Origin: Proteles cristata cristata
Lineage: Eukaryota; Chordata; Mammalia; Carnivora; Hyaenidae
DNA: 64,000 nt
Reading direction: 5' to 3'
NCBI GenBank assembly: GCA_017311185.1
Contig: JAESUZ010005166.1
Span: forward strand, 248,001 to 312,000
The position numbers and the translations under genes were made by a program. The notes beneath the pieces were generated by a model. It was not told the DNA's origin and searched no databases. It saw only the letters and a list, made by a program, of their open reading frames with translations. Shown piece after piece: positions 1 through 11,063 of the stretch. How positions within the stretch are numbered: the stretch's first letter is position 1; the number at the start of each line of letters is the position of its first letter.

Positions 1-163
1 GGTTCGTGGGTTCGAGCCCCGCATCGGGCTCTGTGCTGACAGCCAGCTCAGAGCCTGGAGCCTGTTTCAGTCTGTGACTCCCTCTCTCTCTGACCCTCCC
101 CTGCTCACGCTGTCTCTCTCTCTCTCTCCTAGAAATAAATAAAAATTAAAAAAAAAAATTACC
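1..163 (+). mobile_element. Felid tRNA-derived SINE, cut by window edge
   Basis: The copy begins inside the B box and runs through the CT-rich segment to AGAAATAAATAAA and an A tail. It has the GTTTCAGTCTGTGACTCCC and CTAGAAATAAATAAA features of the youngest-looking group in this window. Confidence 0.9.
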
Positions 164-811
164 TGGAGATACATTTAAAATGCAGAATTCCTGGCCAAGT
201 CCTAGGCCAAGAGTTAGCATTTTTAACAAATACCCCTGTGATTCTTACACATTTTAATCAGGCTGACAAGGACTTGATTAGGAGTGCCCCCCAATGGATG
301 GTGCCCCCCCCATTTATACTCTTTATACATGTGCTAGAGTCTCCGAACTGCATCTCCCCGTTGTCCTCCCGGCACGTAAAAAGTCAGAAGGTACCCTGGC
401 TTCCTAATTGCTGCGAGCACCAGCCCCACTCCTCTGTGCCCTCCCCCGGGGAGCCGGAGTTTGCTTGACTTCCTGATGGAAAGAGTTATCTGAAGGACGG
501 AACAACCCTGCCATGGAGAGCAGATGAGACTGGTTGGCGTGACTGGAGGTCATTCAGTAGCACCCATCGGGGTGAGTTGAGCCCATCATGCTGATGGACT
601 GCCTGGCTCATCCTGCCTGCTGTCATGCTGCTGGCCCTCTACGCTCCCCTTAACTGTGTCCCGCCTGTAGAATGAGGACAGTAATCATACCCATCTGCTC
701 AGACTTTCACTTCTTTTAATGCTAGAAACCAAGAGTTCGGAGTACTCTGTGCCCTAGACACAAAGAAGACCTTCCTAATGATTGCTTCTGTTTCACAAAT
801 AATAGTAACCA
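164..811. other. Unclassified spacer
   Basis: No exon, RNA gene or repeat was recognised. A 76-codon frame at 238-468 has no recognisable motif. Confidence 0.6.
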
Positions 812-1010
812 GTATTTAGTGTGTGCCAGAGACTGCCCTAAGCACTCTGCATTAATTACTTTTTATCCTCTTAACAATCATATGAGGTAGCCATTATCTC
901 TATTTTACAGACAGAAGGAACTGAGGCTTCTAGAGAGGCTCAAGGTTCACAGACTTGGGAAGCAGTGGAGGCCAAACTTGAGCCCAGAGCCCCAACACTT
1001 AACAACTCCA
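812..1010 (-). repeat. MIR (ancient tRNA SINE)
   Basis: The sequence reads as the complement of the MIR core and tail: a GTGCCAGAGACTG block, a TATGAGGTAGCCATTATC block, TTTTACAGACAG and an ACTGAGGCTTCTAGAGAGG-like block, in the right order. Confidence 0.8.
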
Positions 1011-1155
1011 CTATATTCTCTCTTTCCACAGACTTATTTTCTCACTAACTAAAGATACGTAATAATTTATGTTTGGCTGACTTACTAATTAATTTTTTTT
1101 AATTCTTAAGAATATTTTTCTTACTCAACCCTTCATGCAGAAAAATTACTCTGCT

Positions 1156-1349
1156 GGGGTGCCTGGGTGGCTTAGTCAGTTGAGCACCTGACTCTTGGTT
1201 TTGGCTCAGGTCATGATCTCGTGGTTCGTGATCTGAGCCCCACATCAGGCTCCATGCTGCCAGTGTGAGCCTGCTTGGGATTCTCTCTCCCCCTGACTCC
1301 CCCGCCCTGCTCAAAATAAATAATTAAACTTTAAAAAAAGAAAGAAACC
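1156..1349 (+). mobile_element. Felid SINE with TSD
   Basis: The copy has a head GGGGTGCCTGGGTGGC and an A-rich tail. It is flanked by the direct repeat TTACTCTGCT at 1146-1155 and 1350-1359, so both ends are defined. Confidence 0.93.
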
Positions 1350-1359
1350 TTACTCTGCT

Positions 1360-2305
1360 AAGAAACTGAGTGAAATCAGCATTTTCACGTTCAACTGGAG
1401 GATAGCATCCTTTGTAGCTTAAGCAAAAATGAAGACAAGAATTTATCCAAAGGAGCATGTGGATTCTTGAAAATAAGCAGTGGAAGGAAGAGAGAGAAGA
1501 AGGAATCACATTACCCAAGTATGATGTCAGAGGCAATATATGAGTCCGGAATTAACCATTTAATAACTGGATAGTATTTTGACAACATTAACCCATCCAC
1601 ATCAGTTCCACATCTAATTCACCAAAGGAAGACTCTCTCCCTTCCCAAGTCACTCCCTAAAAATGCCCAACATAATACACTGCAGGGTCTTTCTTTCCTC
1701 CAATGGCCCCTAGGGTTTGTGCTCTTGACTGCTTGCTGCTGCCTCTCAGCACGTGAGGGTCACCTTCTGCAGGGCTCTGAGAAGGTAGAACAGGGTCCCA
1801 ACAGCTCCTCTCCACCTACACTTCCAAGGCCCCAAGCAACCTCGCTGTTCGCCGTCTCAGGATTCTTCAATAGCAAAGAAGAAAATGGATAAGGATGGCA
1901 AGAGCTCCTTCTGTGTCTTTACCTTAACCAGGTGGGGGAAGCACAGGGGTGCAGAGCAGCCTACTGTGTGGGTTGGGAAAGGAAGCTGGCCATTGTCTGT
2001 ACACACTTCGCTATGAAGGCCACGTCTTTCCCTGATGTGGAACATAAAAACCAGTTTACCTGTTAGTGTCTCTTAAAAGGCGGAGAGGCGTTATTCAGCC
2101 CTGTAGCCCAGATCCATGGGGGAAACACCATTTGGCTAAAATGTGGCAGACATATTGGAATGCTTCAAGACTCAAGGGATGGGAATGGGTGCTGAGGTCC
2201 TTTAGAGAATATCTCAAAATACCCAGTTTTTGCTCACATAGTTCCCTCTTGTGGCTAAAGTATTCACTAGAAGAAATATTTACTTAAGATTCTATCATCC
2301 TCTAT
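1360..2305. other. Unclassified spacer
   Basis: Mixed-composition sequence with no recognisable exon or repeat. The short frames on both strands look like chance. Confidence 0.55.
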
Positions 2306-2505
2306 TACAAAAATTGTATAACTGAGGTATAGTTGACATACAATGTTACATTAGTTTCAGGTGAACAATGTAGTGGTTCGATAATTGTGTACATTACACT
2401 ACGCTCACCATGGTAGGTGTACTCACCATCTGTCACCAGGCAACATTATTACAATGTTGACTATCATCATCATTCTCCTAATCTATAGATTTTATAAAGT
2501 AATGG
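2306..2505 (-). mobile_element. L1 3'-end fragment, antisense
   Basis: It reads GAGGTATAGTTGACATACAA, then TAGTTTCAGGTG, then ACCATCTGTCACC. This is the complement of an older mammalian L1 3' UTR, and the same blocks recur at 37725-38045. Confidence 0.75.
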
Positions 2506-2520
2506 ACATTTCTGGGTTAC

Positions 2521-2708
2521 CGGGGTAGATCAGTCATTGGGCTGAGTTATTGGACTCTTGATTTCAGTTCAAGTCATGATCTCATGGTTCATGGGTTCGA
2601 GCCCTCATCACTCTCTGCACTGGCAGGGCAGTGCTTGCTTGGGTTCTCTCTATTCCCCTCTCTTTCTGCCCCTCCTCCCTCAAAGTAAATACATAAAATT
2701 TTAAAAAT
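2521..2708 (+). mobile_element. Diverged SINE
   Basis: The head is degenerate, but GTTCATGGGTTCGAGCCC (B box), the CT-rich segment and AAAGTAAATACATAAAA are present. It is shorter than full length between the B box and the CT segment. Confidence 0.85.
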
Positions 2709-4078
2709 GGACATCACTAAGCTTCTTCATCATGAAAGTACTATTAACAATACCCCCAAGCAAAAGTTTCAAAACAAACTTATCCAGACCATATGACCAG
2801 CATATAAGATACGTTGAAGATATCTAGTTTCAGGCAAAACTCAATTGTTAATTCAGACATGAAGTTAAGTCTATGAAATCAAAGAAATCAAAGGATTAAA
2901 ATGTATGAACACAACACATTGCCATTAACAGGTCAAGAGTTTCCCATGCTCACGTTAGTCCCTGAAACTGTATTTAGGTACCACTGCAAGTCCAGTTAAT
3001 CAACAAAGAACATGTAGTTGCAAGTTGAGAAACTACTCTGTAAGTGTAGCAAAGTTGGTGAAAGAGCTTAATATGAAACACAGTATATAGCATTATTATG
3101 TTCACACCATATGGCAAATGTAAGTTATAAATCCTCCAAAATTAGATATGTACTTTTTCTCTTTCATTTACTTATGATTACATCCTCAATGTTCTATTCA
3201 GAACATGTTGGCATTTCTACCTTGCTTTATTATTCCAGTTATCAATAACAGCATTTCTCGGGTTCTCTTACTTTTCATTAAACTATGAACAAATATAAGT
3301 TAAGAAAGAATGGAGAAAAAAAGAACATTTGAAAGAAGTTCCACCCAACCGTGCAGTCAAGTAATCGTCCAGGGTCAGCCTTCAGTAATCCTCCAAAGCC
3401 TTTCTCTCCCGTCTCACAAAAATACTGTCACCTTCAGGAACAGGAAACCATCTATGAGCCACTTCCCATGCTTCCTCCTTCCAACAATGCAGCACCTTTT
3501 CTACCTGGTACCCTTCCTTCACAGGTTCGCCTTTACTCTTTGTCTTCACTTTGTTTCCCCCAGAAGCTGACTCTGAGACTAGAATACACATCCAAATAGT
3601 ATATTTGGGTGGTGATGTTGGGAAATGCCAGCAGGGAAAGTAAGACATGGTACAGAAGACAGCCAACAAAAGGAGTGTTTCCAAGCTTGTTAGCACCGTG
3701 GATAGCAGGTGCTTAGTCCCTCTGAGGAATTCTGGGAACCAGTGTACAGCCCGTGCCTCTGAGGTGTTCTACCTGGGAAGAGATTTATACACCAACTGTT
3801 GTCAGTCATCAGAGAAGGGCTGCTCCTTGGAGGTGTCAAATCTCCACACACTCAGCTTCCATGGTCACAGCTGGACCTCCGGCCACTAGAAAAAGCCATT
3901 GCAAGATGGTGCACCTGCTGGCAGTTGATAAAGCCCCAAAGAGTCATGGTCAGAGCACCAACAGCATCTGCTACGCTGGTACTTGAGATTCTAATCTAGT
4001 ACAGTGAAACCCATTATCAAAAGCAAGGGCTCATAGACTTGGGAAAAAGATCAAAGGCTCTGGAGACAGACTGGTTTC
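2709..4078. other. Unclassified spacer
   Basis: No gene or repeat family was recognised. Several overlapping frames of 66-104 codons at 3310-3999 lie on both strands and show no domain or splice context. Confidence 0.55.
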
Positions 4079-4093
4079 AAAATCTGGGTTCTT

Positions 4094-4339
4094 TCTTTGT
4101 TTTATTTTTAATTTTTTGAATTTTTATTTTTGAGAGAGAGAGAGAATGAGAGAGAGAGACAGAGACAGAGTGTGAGTGGGGGAAGGGCAGAAAGAGACGG
4201 AGACACAGGATCCGAAGCAGGCTGCAGGCTCTGAGCTGTCTGCATAGAGCCCTGAGGCAGGGCTCAAACCCACGAATCGCAAGATCATGACCTGAGTTGA
4301 AGTCAGAGGCTTAACCAATTCAGCCACCCAGGTGCCCCC
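4094..4339 (-). mobile_element. Felid SINE with TSD
   Basis: The complementary head CCACCCAGGTGCCCC ends near 4338. The TSD AAAATCTGGGTTCTT lies at 4079-4093 and 4340-4354. Confidence 0.93.
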
Positions 4340-4545
4340 AAAATCTGGGTTCTTAACCTCTCTAAGCTTCAGAACTCCATAATGGATTGTGGTAGGGACT
4401 GAATCATGTCACTCATGTAAAAGTCCCCAGTATTGTGATTGACACATGGTACACATTCCCCCAAATGCTAGTTATGAATGTTTTTATGAACACCCGACCC
4501 CCTCACAGAGACCAGTTGTCAGACGCAACCTAAAAATGTTCTGCT

Positions 4546-4764
4546 TCAGGCACCTCGGGGCCCACTCAGTTCAGGGTCTGACTTGGGCTCAGGTCATGGT
4601 CTCACAGGTCATGGTCTCACATGGTCTCACATGAGCCCCTCACAGGGCTCTTTGCTGACAGCATGGAGCCTGCTTTGGATCCTTTGTCTTCTTCTCTGTC
4701 CCTCCCCCACCCATGCTGTGTGTGTGTCTCTCTCTTTCTCAAAAATAAAAATAAAAATAAACAT
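4546..4764 (+). mobile_element. Felid SINE, first of a head-to-tail pair
   Basis: The head is degenerate (GCACCTCGGGGCCCACTCAG) and the middle has a small internal tandem repeat of TCATGGTCTCACA. The A tail runs directly into the next SINE. Confidence 0.85.
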
Positions 4765-4990
4765 GGGGTACCTGGGTGGTTCAGCTAGTTGACTGTCTGA
4801 CTTCAGCTCGGGTCATGATCTCACGGTTCGTGGGTTTGAGACCCGCATCGGGCTCTGTGCTGACAGCTCGGAGCCTGGAGCCTGCTTCAGATTCTGTGTC
4901 TCCTTCTCTCTCTGTCCCCTTCCCTGTTTGTTCTCTCTCTCTCTCAAAAATAAATAAACATTAAGAATAGTTTTTAACAAAATAAAATGA
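4765..4990 (+). mobile_element. Felid SINE, second of a head-to-tail pair
   Basis: The head GGGGTACCTGGGTGGTTCAG begins in the A tail of the previous copy. The B-box region reads GGTTTGAGACCC and the tail is AAAATAAATAAACATTAA. Confidence 0.92.
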
Positions 4991-5910
4991 AAATAAACAT
5001 TAAAAAATCCTTTAAAAATGTTCTGTTTGACCAGGTTGCCCAGCAAGGACCCAGAAGTTTCTGTCTCACTACTGGCATGGCATTTACATCGGCATCAGTG
5101 AGAACTGGCAACCTGTCTGGGTATCAGTCCAACTACCGTAATCTTGAAGACGTGGCCAGATGGAGCCCCGATTGCCACCAGAGTGGGGAGGGGGTGGTCA
5201 CAAGCTGAGGGGGCTCAATAGGTCACAAAAGAGTGGATAGATGTCCCAAGCAAGGTCTATTTTGTGGTCCACCTTACCCTCTCCACACTACTTTCCTACT
5301 GAGCCACCCAGTCTCTAATTTTTTTTTTTATGTTTTTGAGAAAAAGTTAGGGAGGGAAGAACTAGTACTTCGTATTCTCCATAACAAGTTCCAACACAAA
5401 AACATAACTGCCCTTTCAATAAGCAAGTATTTTTGGAATTCCTTAGTTCAAATGAAATTACATGGTTCACATGCTCAAAGCATTTTTTCCAACTGTTTTT
5501 CCTCCCCAGTCAGTGGAGACCAGACTTTTGGAAAAGCTCAAACTTTCATTAAAGTTCAGCCATGCAGGATACAAAAGCTGGGTGGGTCCTGCTCAGATTT
5601 TTCTTCCTCGCTAAGCATCTCTACCCGACTGACAGCAAGGCGGGATTTTGGGAAGGGATGCCGAGGGCCAAGGGCACACCTGGGGGCCACGGAAGTCAAC
5701 AACAACGAAAGCAACTTTTGAGAAAAAAAAAGTTACATTTTCTAAAAAGGCAGAAAACACTAACTTTGCAATTCTTGAGATAGTGTCTGAAATGGATATA
5801 GAGTAGGCTCATTCCAGTACAAGGCCGTATTTTTTCTAAATTGCTCATTGATCATGAATATTATAATTGAAATTATAAATCTCAAAAAATGTTCAGAGAT
5901 GAGTATTTAC
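4991..5910. other. Unclassified spacer
   Basis: A 162-codon plus-strand frame (5233-5721) is the longest here. It has no recognisable domain or exon borders and is treated as chance. Confidence 0.55.
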
Positions 5911-5924
5911 AGATCCTTCATTTT

Positions 5925-6150
5925 ATTTTTTTTATTTTTATTTTTTATTTTTTTTATTTCTAGGAGAGAGAGAGAGACAGCATGAGCAGGGGAGGGTCAG
6001 AGAGAGAGGGAGTCACAGACTGAAACAGGCTCCAGGCTCCGAGCTGGCAGTCAGCACAGAGCCCGACGCGGGGCTCGGACCCACGAACCGCGAGATCATG
6101 ACCCAAGCGAAAGTTGGATGCTTAACTGACTAAGCCACCCAGGCGCCCCC
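5925..6150 (-). mobile_element. Young-type felid SINE with TSD
   Basis: Near-consensus copy with the complementary head CCACCCAGGCGCCCC. The TSD AGATCCTTCATTTT lies at 5911-5924 and 6151-6164. It has the CTAGGAGAGAG and ACTGAAACAGGC diagnostic features of the young group. Confidence 0.95.
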
Positions 6151-6492
6151 AGATCCTTCATTTTAAAAAGTATTGTCTGCCTTAATTAAAATAAACATTT
6201 CTTCCAAAATTGGCACTGGAAGGAGAATCTTGGTGCGGAGAGAAACAGCTGGATTGTAAAGCCCTCTAGAATCACCTTCCCTTTGGCTGGGGGTGGGGGG
6301 CACTGTTCTCTCCCCTAATAGGGGCCCAAGCTGGGGCAGTGGGTCAGCTATGATTCCAAGAGTGCTTCCCAGGAAACTTCCTGTACCCTGACCTCTGCCT
6401 CAGAGTCTGCTTCCCTGCAAGTCCAGTTTGTGGCAGGTACCCACAGGCCAGGGACACATTTCCAGGCACCTTAACCCAAAAGAGTAAAGGAA

Positions 6493-6660
6493 GGGGAACT
6501 TGGGTGGCTCAGTCAGCTCAGAGTCTGACTCTGGGTTTCGGTTCTGGTCACGACCCCATGGCCTGGGGTTCAAGCCCCTCATCGGGCTCAGTGTGGAAGC
6601 TGCTTGGGAGTCTCACTCTGTCCCTCTGCCCCTCCCAAAATAAATAAGCTTAGGGAAAAA
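6493..6660 (+). mobile_element. Shortened SINE with near-perfect TSD
   Basis: The head GGGGAACTTGGGTGGCTCAG is intact but part of the CT region is missing. Flanks AGAGTAAAGGAAG (6481-6493) and AGAGTAAAAGAAG (6661-6673) differ by one base. Confidence 0.88.
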
Positions 6661-6871
6661 AGAGTAAAAGAAGGAGAAGGTCAAAGCAGCCTATTTCTGT
6701 CTGTATATGAAACTGCTTCAGCTCAGTTGGTCTGTGGTGTTTTCCTCTTTGCAGGTGGAAGTTTGCCTGTATCTCTTTTGAGGTCTCTGAATAATAACCT
6801 TATCAGAATATAACCCAATAAGTGTATTTATGAATACATGGGTTCTGGGGCATTTTATTTTAAACTATCTT

Positions 6872-7185
6872 TTTTTTTTTTTTCTTGGTGCAGCGTCCAG
6901 TGCTCTTTATTAATCTATTCTCTGAATGGATTTTTTTTTTCTTAAATAGTTTATCGTCAAGTTGGTTTCCATATAACACCCAGTGCTCATCCCAACAAGT
7001 GCATTTTTGGTAGAGAAGGGAACGTGAGTGGGGGAGGGGCAGAGAGCGAGGGAGACAGAATCCCAAGCAGGTTCTGTGCTGACAGCAGCGAGCCTAATGC
7101 AGGGCTTGAGCTCACCAACCATGAGATCATGGCCTGAGCCGAGGTCAGACACTTCACCCGCTGAGCCACCCAGGCGCTCCTGTTG
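6872..7185 (-). mobile_element. Chimeric SINE / L1-3'-end insertion with transduced tail
   Basis: A single insertion is bounded by TAAACTATCTT at 6861-6871 and 7186-7196. Read on the minus strand it begins with a SINE head and body (about 7185-7008). It switches to an L1 3' end (about 7003-6944: GATGAGCACTGGGTGTTATA, then CAACTTGACGATAAACTATT) and has an A run at 6931-6940. A further 40-odd bases of non-L1 sequence carry AATAAA (6911-6906) and end in a second A run. The structure fits template switching during L1-driven reverse transcription, with the L1 RNA carrying a 3' transduction. Confidence 0.8.
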
Positions 7186-7196
7186 TAAACTATCTT

Positions 7197-7515
7197 GTTA
7201 CTAGTCAAAATAATTTAGCAAAAAAGAACAGAGGTGACTTAAAGGAAATGAAAGAAGTACTGACATATCTCACTTCATAAAAAACATATTCCTAGAAAAG
7301 CAGACTATGAATTGTGTTTTGGTGAATTAAATTATATTTTAGTGTCAGCAGGGGAACTCATCCCTGACAAATAGTGTGGCAGGGGAAAAACGGCAAATTT
7401 AAATCGTTACCTTCCAATTCACTACTTTGTGAAACTAGATTTTCAGTCACTGAAATGATTTAAACTAAAGAATTTGTTATTCATGTCTTCTTTATTTAAA
7501 CTATGAGTGTTTGTA
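7197..7515. other. Unclassified AT-rich spacer
   Basis: I see no repeat or exon signature here. Confidence 0.55.
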
Positions 7516-7741
7516 GGGGTGCCTGGGTGGCTAAGTTGCTTAATTGTCTGCTTCTTGATTTCAACTCGGGTCATGATCTCAAGGTCATGAGATCAAGCCC
7601 CATATTGGGCCCTGCCTGACAAATAGTATGGAACCTGCTCGGGATTCTCTCTCCCTCTCTCTCTACACCTTCCCTGCTCACATGTTCATGCACATTCTCT
7701 CTCTCTCTTTCACATACACACATAAACCTTAAAATAAAATG
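7516..7741 (+). mobile_element. Felid SINE, first of a pair
   Basis: Head GGGGTGCCTGGGTGGCTAAG; it belongs to an older variant with TTGATTTCAACTCGGG. The CT and CA-rich tail leads into a short (TA)n run. Confidence 0.9.
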
Positions 7742-7750
7742 TATATATAT

Positions 7751-7963
7751 ATGGGTACCTGGGTGGCGCAGTTAAGCGTCCGGCTTTGGCTCAGGTCATG
7801 ATCTCACGGTTTGTGACTGTGTTGGGCTCTGTGCTGACAGCTCAGAGCCTGGAGCCTGCTTAGAATTCTATGTCTCCCTCTGTCTCTGCCCCTCCCCCAC
7901 TTGTGCTCTGTCTCTCTGGCTCTTGCAAAAATAAACATAAAAATTAAAAAAATATATATATAT
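7751..7963 (+). mobile_element. Felid SINE, second of a pair
   Basis: The head reads GGGTACCTGGGTGGCGCAG, and the B box is partly deleted (GGTTTGTGACTG). It lies directly behind another SINE, separated by (TA)n, with (TA)n again after its tail. Confidence 0.88.
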
Positions 7964-8298
7964 AACTCTTTGTAAACATATGTGTAGAAGCATATGGGAA
8001 TAGCCCTGTTTAAAACTACATTAATTATAAAATAAAGTATTTGTTATTCAAAGTATAAAACCATGGCAAAACATCTAATATAAAATTGTATTCAACCCTA
8101 ATTATTTACTCTTGGCCTAATGATTTTAAAGATGGAGAAAAATTCACTTCAAGTTATACATTGCTGTAATATTCTTGAGGAGATTAGGCAAACACTTGCC
8201 CAGTACTGGAACTTTGTTTTTTTATTATTGTAAAATAAATAATAAATTATGACAATGACAATAAATGCATTGACAAAGACTTAATCTCTTTGTCAATT
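7964..8298. other. Unclassified AT-rich spacer
   Basis: No repeat or gene was recognised. Confidence 0.5.
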
Positions 8299-8319
8299 AA
8301 ATAAAATTAAATAGTTTTA

Positions 8320-9415
8320 CTCATTTTAGCCACTCTGACTGTGTGAGGTGGTATCTCAGTGTGGTTTTGATTTGTATTTCCCTGATGAGGAGGGATGCTG
8401 AGCATCGTTTCATGTGTCTGTTGGCCATCTGGATGTCCTCTTTGGAGAAGTGTCTGTTCATATCTTCTGCTGGCGAGGATGTGGAGAAACGGGCACCCTC
8501 CTACACTGTTGGTGGGAATGTAAACTGGTGCAGCCCCTCTGTAAAACAGTGTGGAGGTTCCTCAAAAAATTAACAATAGAACTCCCCTACGACCCAGCAA
8601 TAGCACTCCTAAGAATTTACCCAAGGGATACAGGAGTGCTGATGCATAGGGCACATGGACCCCAATGTGCATAGCAGCACTCTCCACAATAGCCAAAACA
8701 TGGAAAGAGCCTAAGTGTCCATCAACGGACGAATGGATCAAGAAGATGTGGTTTATCTACATGATGGAATACTACATGGCAATGAGAAAGAATGAAATCT
8801 GGCCTGTGTAGCAACATGGATGGACCTTGAGGGTGTTATGCTGAGCGAAATAAGTCAGGCAGAGAAGGACAAATATCATATGTTTGCACGTATAGGAGGA
8901 TTAGGAGGAACTTAACGGAGGACCATGGGGGAGAAGAAGGGGGGAAATGGTGGGGGAGAGGGAGGGAGGCAAACCGAGGGCTGATGGCGGTGGGGGGGAG
9001 GGGAAGCAGGGTGATGGGCATGGAGGAGGACACTTGTGGGGATGAGCACTGGGTGTTATATGGAAACCAACTTGACAGTAAACTATTATAAACAAAAAAA
9101 GAAGAAAACTTTTTCATAAGAAATATTTCATCAGGGGCGCCTGGGTGGCTTAGTCGTTAAGCGTCCGACTTTCGCTCAGGTCATGATCTCGCGGTTCGTG
9201 GGTTCGAGCCCCGAGTCGGGCTCTGTGCTGACTGCCAGCTCAGAGCCTGGAACCTGTTTCGGTCTGTGACTCCCTCTCTCTCTGACCCTCCCCTGCTCAC
9301 TCTGTCTCTCTCTCTCTCTCTCCTAGAAATAAATAAAAATATTAAAAAAAAAGAAATATTTCATCAATATGATAATGTTTAGCAACCTTAAAACTAATAA
9401 AAACTATCAGTAAAA
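8320..9415 (+). mobile_element. 5'-inverted (twin-primed) L1 with 3' transduction, split by a SINE
   Basis: A perfect 21-bp direct repeat flanks the insertion at 8299-8319 and 9416-9436. From 8320 to about 8473 L1 ORF2-end sequence is in reverse orientation. At about 8474 it switches to forward L1 sequence (GGCGAGGATGTGGAGAAA) and continues to the L1 3' end GATGAGCACTGGGTGTTATA and an A run at 9094-9100. Non-L1 sequence follows (9101-9133 and 9367-9410) with AATAAA at 9396-9401 and a second A run. This fits a 3' transduction that used a downstream polyadenylation signal. A younger SINE (9134-9350) sits inside the transduced part. There is no intact ORF. Confidence 0.88.
9134..9350 (+). mobile_element. 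Young-type felid SINE with 16-bp TSD
   Basis: Near-consensus copy with the perfect TSD AAGAAATATTTCATCA at 9118-9133 and 9351-9366. It is inserted in the transduced tail of the surrounding L1, so it is younger than that L1. Confidence 0.96.
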
Positions 9416-9439
9416 AAATAAAATTAAATAGTTTTATTT

Positions 9440-9545
9440 ATTTTGTTTTTCTTAATGTAGGGTCTACCCCCAATGTGGGGCTTGAACTCATGACCCCGAG
9501 ATCAAGAGTCACACGCTGCACTGGCTGAGCCAGCCAGGTGCCCCA
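9440..9545 (-). mobile_element. Short, old SINE
   Basis: Only the head and B-box half remain (complement of GGGGCACCTGGCTGGCTCAG and a GAGTTCAAGCCCC-type B box). There is no CT-rich region, which suggests an older or truncated subfamily. Confidence 0.8.
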
Positions 9546-10050
9546 AAATAATTTGAATTCTAATGCTATGTTTTAGCAATGGATTTAAACTGCCTCCTAG
9601 ATAAGTAGTTAAAAAGAAAGAAATGAAGGTTAGGAATTTACTATCCTCTTCCGCCAAAGAGTGTTGTTGTTTCTCTTAGATCAGTAGTCACAGAGAAACC
9701 ATGGATAATACAGTGCCAGATTTGGATAGAGGATTGAGAACTTGGCCTTAGCTCAAAGCCAGTAATTCACATTTAAATAAAATGAACATTTGGAGGCAGT
9801 GCTCAGATTTAGTTAAGATTATATTATAAAGATCCAGGAGGAAATCAGTCCTGGGATCACATCTATTTGCAATAGAATGAATAACTTCCTTTGGTGAATA
9901 ATTATGTAAGTAGATCTGTTATTGCAAATCTACCTAAGCCGGCATAATGATGTCGTTAGCAGCAACGGGCACAAGTACATGGGTCAGGAATGTGCTTGGA
10001 GAGGAGGAACAGCATGTACCCCAATCCAAAATGCTGACATATACACTTTT
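9546..10050. other. Unclassified spacer
   Basis: Nothing recognised apart from a short frame from 9922 that continues into the SINE at 10065. Confidence 0.5.
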
Positions 10051-10064
10051 GAAAAGAGTTTCAG

Positions 10065-10277
10065 GGGGCGCCTGGGTATCTCAGTGGGAGAAGCATCCAA
10101 CTTCGGCTCAGATCATGATCTCATAATTTGTAGGTTAGAGCCCTGTGTCAGGCTCTGTGCTGACAGTTCAGAGCCTGGAGCTGCTTCGGATTCTGTGCCT
10201 CCCTCTCTCTCTGGCCCTCTGCTGCTCATGCTCTGTTTCTCTCTCTCTTAAAAATAAATAAACCTTTTAAAAATTTA
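10065..10277 (+). mobile_element. Felid SINE with TSD
   Basis: Head GGGGCGCCTGGGTATCTCAG. The TSD GAAAAGAGTTTCAG lies at 10051-10064 and 10278-10291. Confidence 0.95.
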
Positions 10278-10447
10278 GAAAAGAGTTTCAGATGCATAAG
10301 GCTATTTCTTAAAAACAGGCTTCCAGAAAATTACTAGAACTGATAAGTGAGTTCAGTAAGGTCACAGGATACAAAATCAATATACAAAAATCTGTTGCAT
10401 TTCTAGACACTAATAATGAAGTAGCAGGTAAAAAAAATAAGAAAACA

Positions 10448-10654
10448 GGGGCACCTGGGGGGCTCAGTCAGTTAAGCGTCCGACTTCGGCTCAGGTCATG
10501 AACTCAGCATTCATGGGTTCGAGCCCCGCGTCGGGCTCTGTGCTGACAGCTCAGAGCCTGGAGCCTGTTTCAGATTCTGTGTCTCCCTCTCTCTCTGACT
10601 CTCCCCTGTTCATGCTGTCTCTCTCTCTCTCAGAAATAAATAAAACATTTAAAA
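10448..10654 (+). mobile_element. Felid SINE inside L1, with TSD
   Basis: Head GGGGCACCTGGGGGGCTCAG. The TSD AAAAAATAAGAAAACA lies at 10432-10447 and 10655-10670. Confidence 0.94.
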
Positions 10655-10829
10655 AAAAAATAAGAAAACAATCCCATCTATAGTTACATCAAAAAGAAGG
10701 AAATATCTAGAATAAACCAAGGAGATAAAAGAAAACTATAAAACGTTGATGAAAGAAATGGAAGGTGACACAAATGGAAACACATTCCGTGCTCAGGGAC
10801 GGGCAGAATACATATTATTAAAATGTTCA

Positions 10830-11063
10830 GGGGCGCCTGGGTGGCTTAGTCAGTTAAGCATCCAACTTTCGCTTGGGTCATGATCTCGCGGTTCGTGGGT
10901 TCGAGCCCTGCGTCAGACTCTGTGTTGACTGCCAGCTCAGAGCCTGTAGCCTGTTTCAGTCTGTGACTCCCTCTCTCTCTGACCCTCCCCTGCTCATGCT
11001 GTCTCTCTCTCTCTCCTAGAAATAAATAAAACATTTAAAAACTTAAAAAAAATAAAAATAAAT
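10830..11063 (+). mobile_element. Young-type felid SINE inside L1
   Basis: Near-consensus head and body with the GTTTCAGTCTGTGACTCCC and CTAGAAATAAATAAA features. The flanks TAAAATGTTCA and TAAAATGTCCA give an 11-bp TSD with one mismatch. Confidence 0.94.

Noticed and set aside
5233..5721. 162-codon plus-strand frame
   Set aside because: No domain, splice context or codon bias that I can see; chance open frame.
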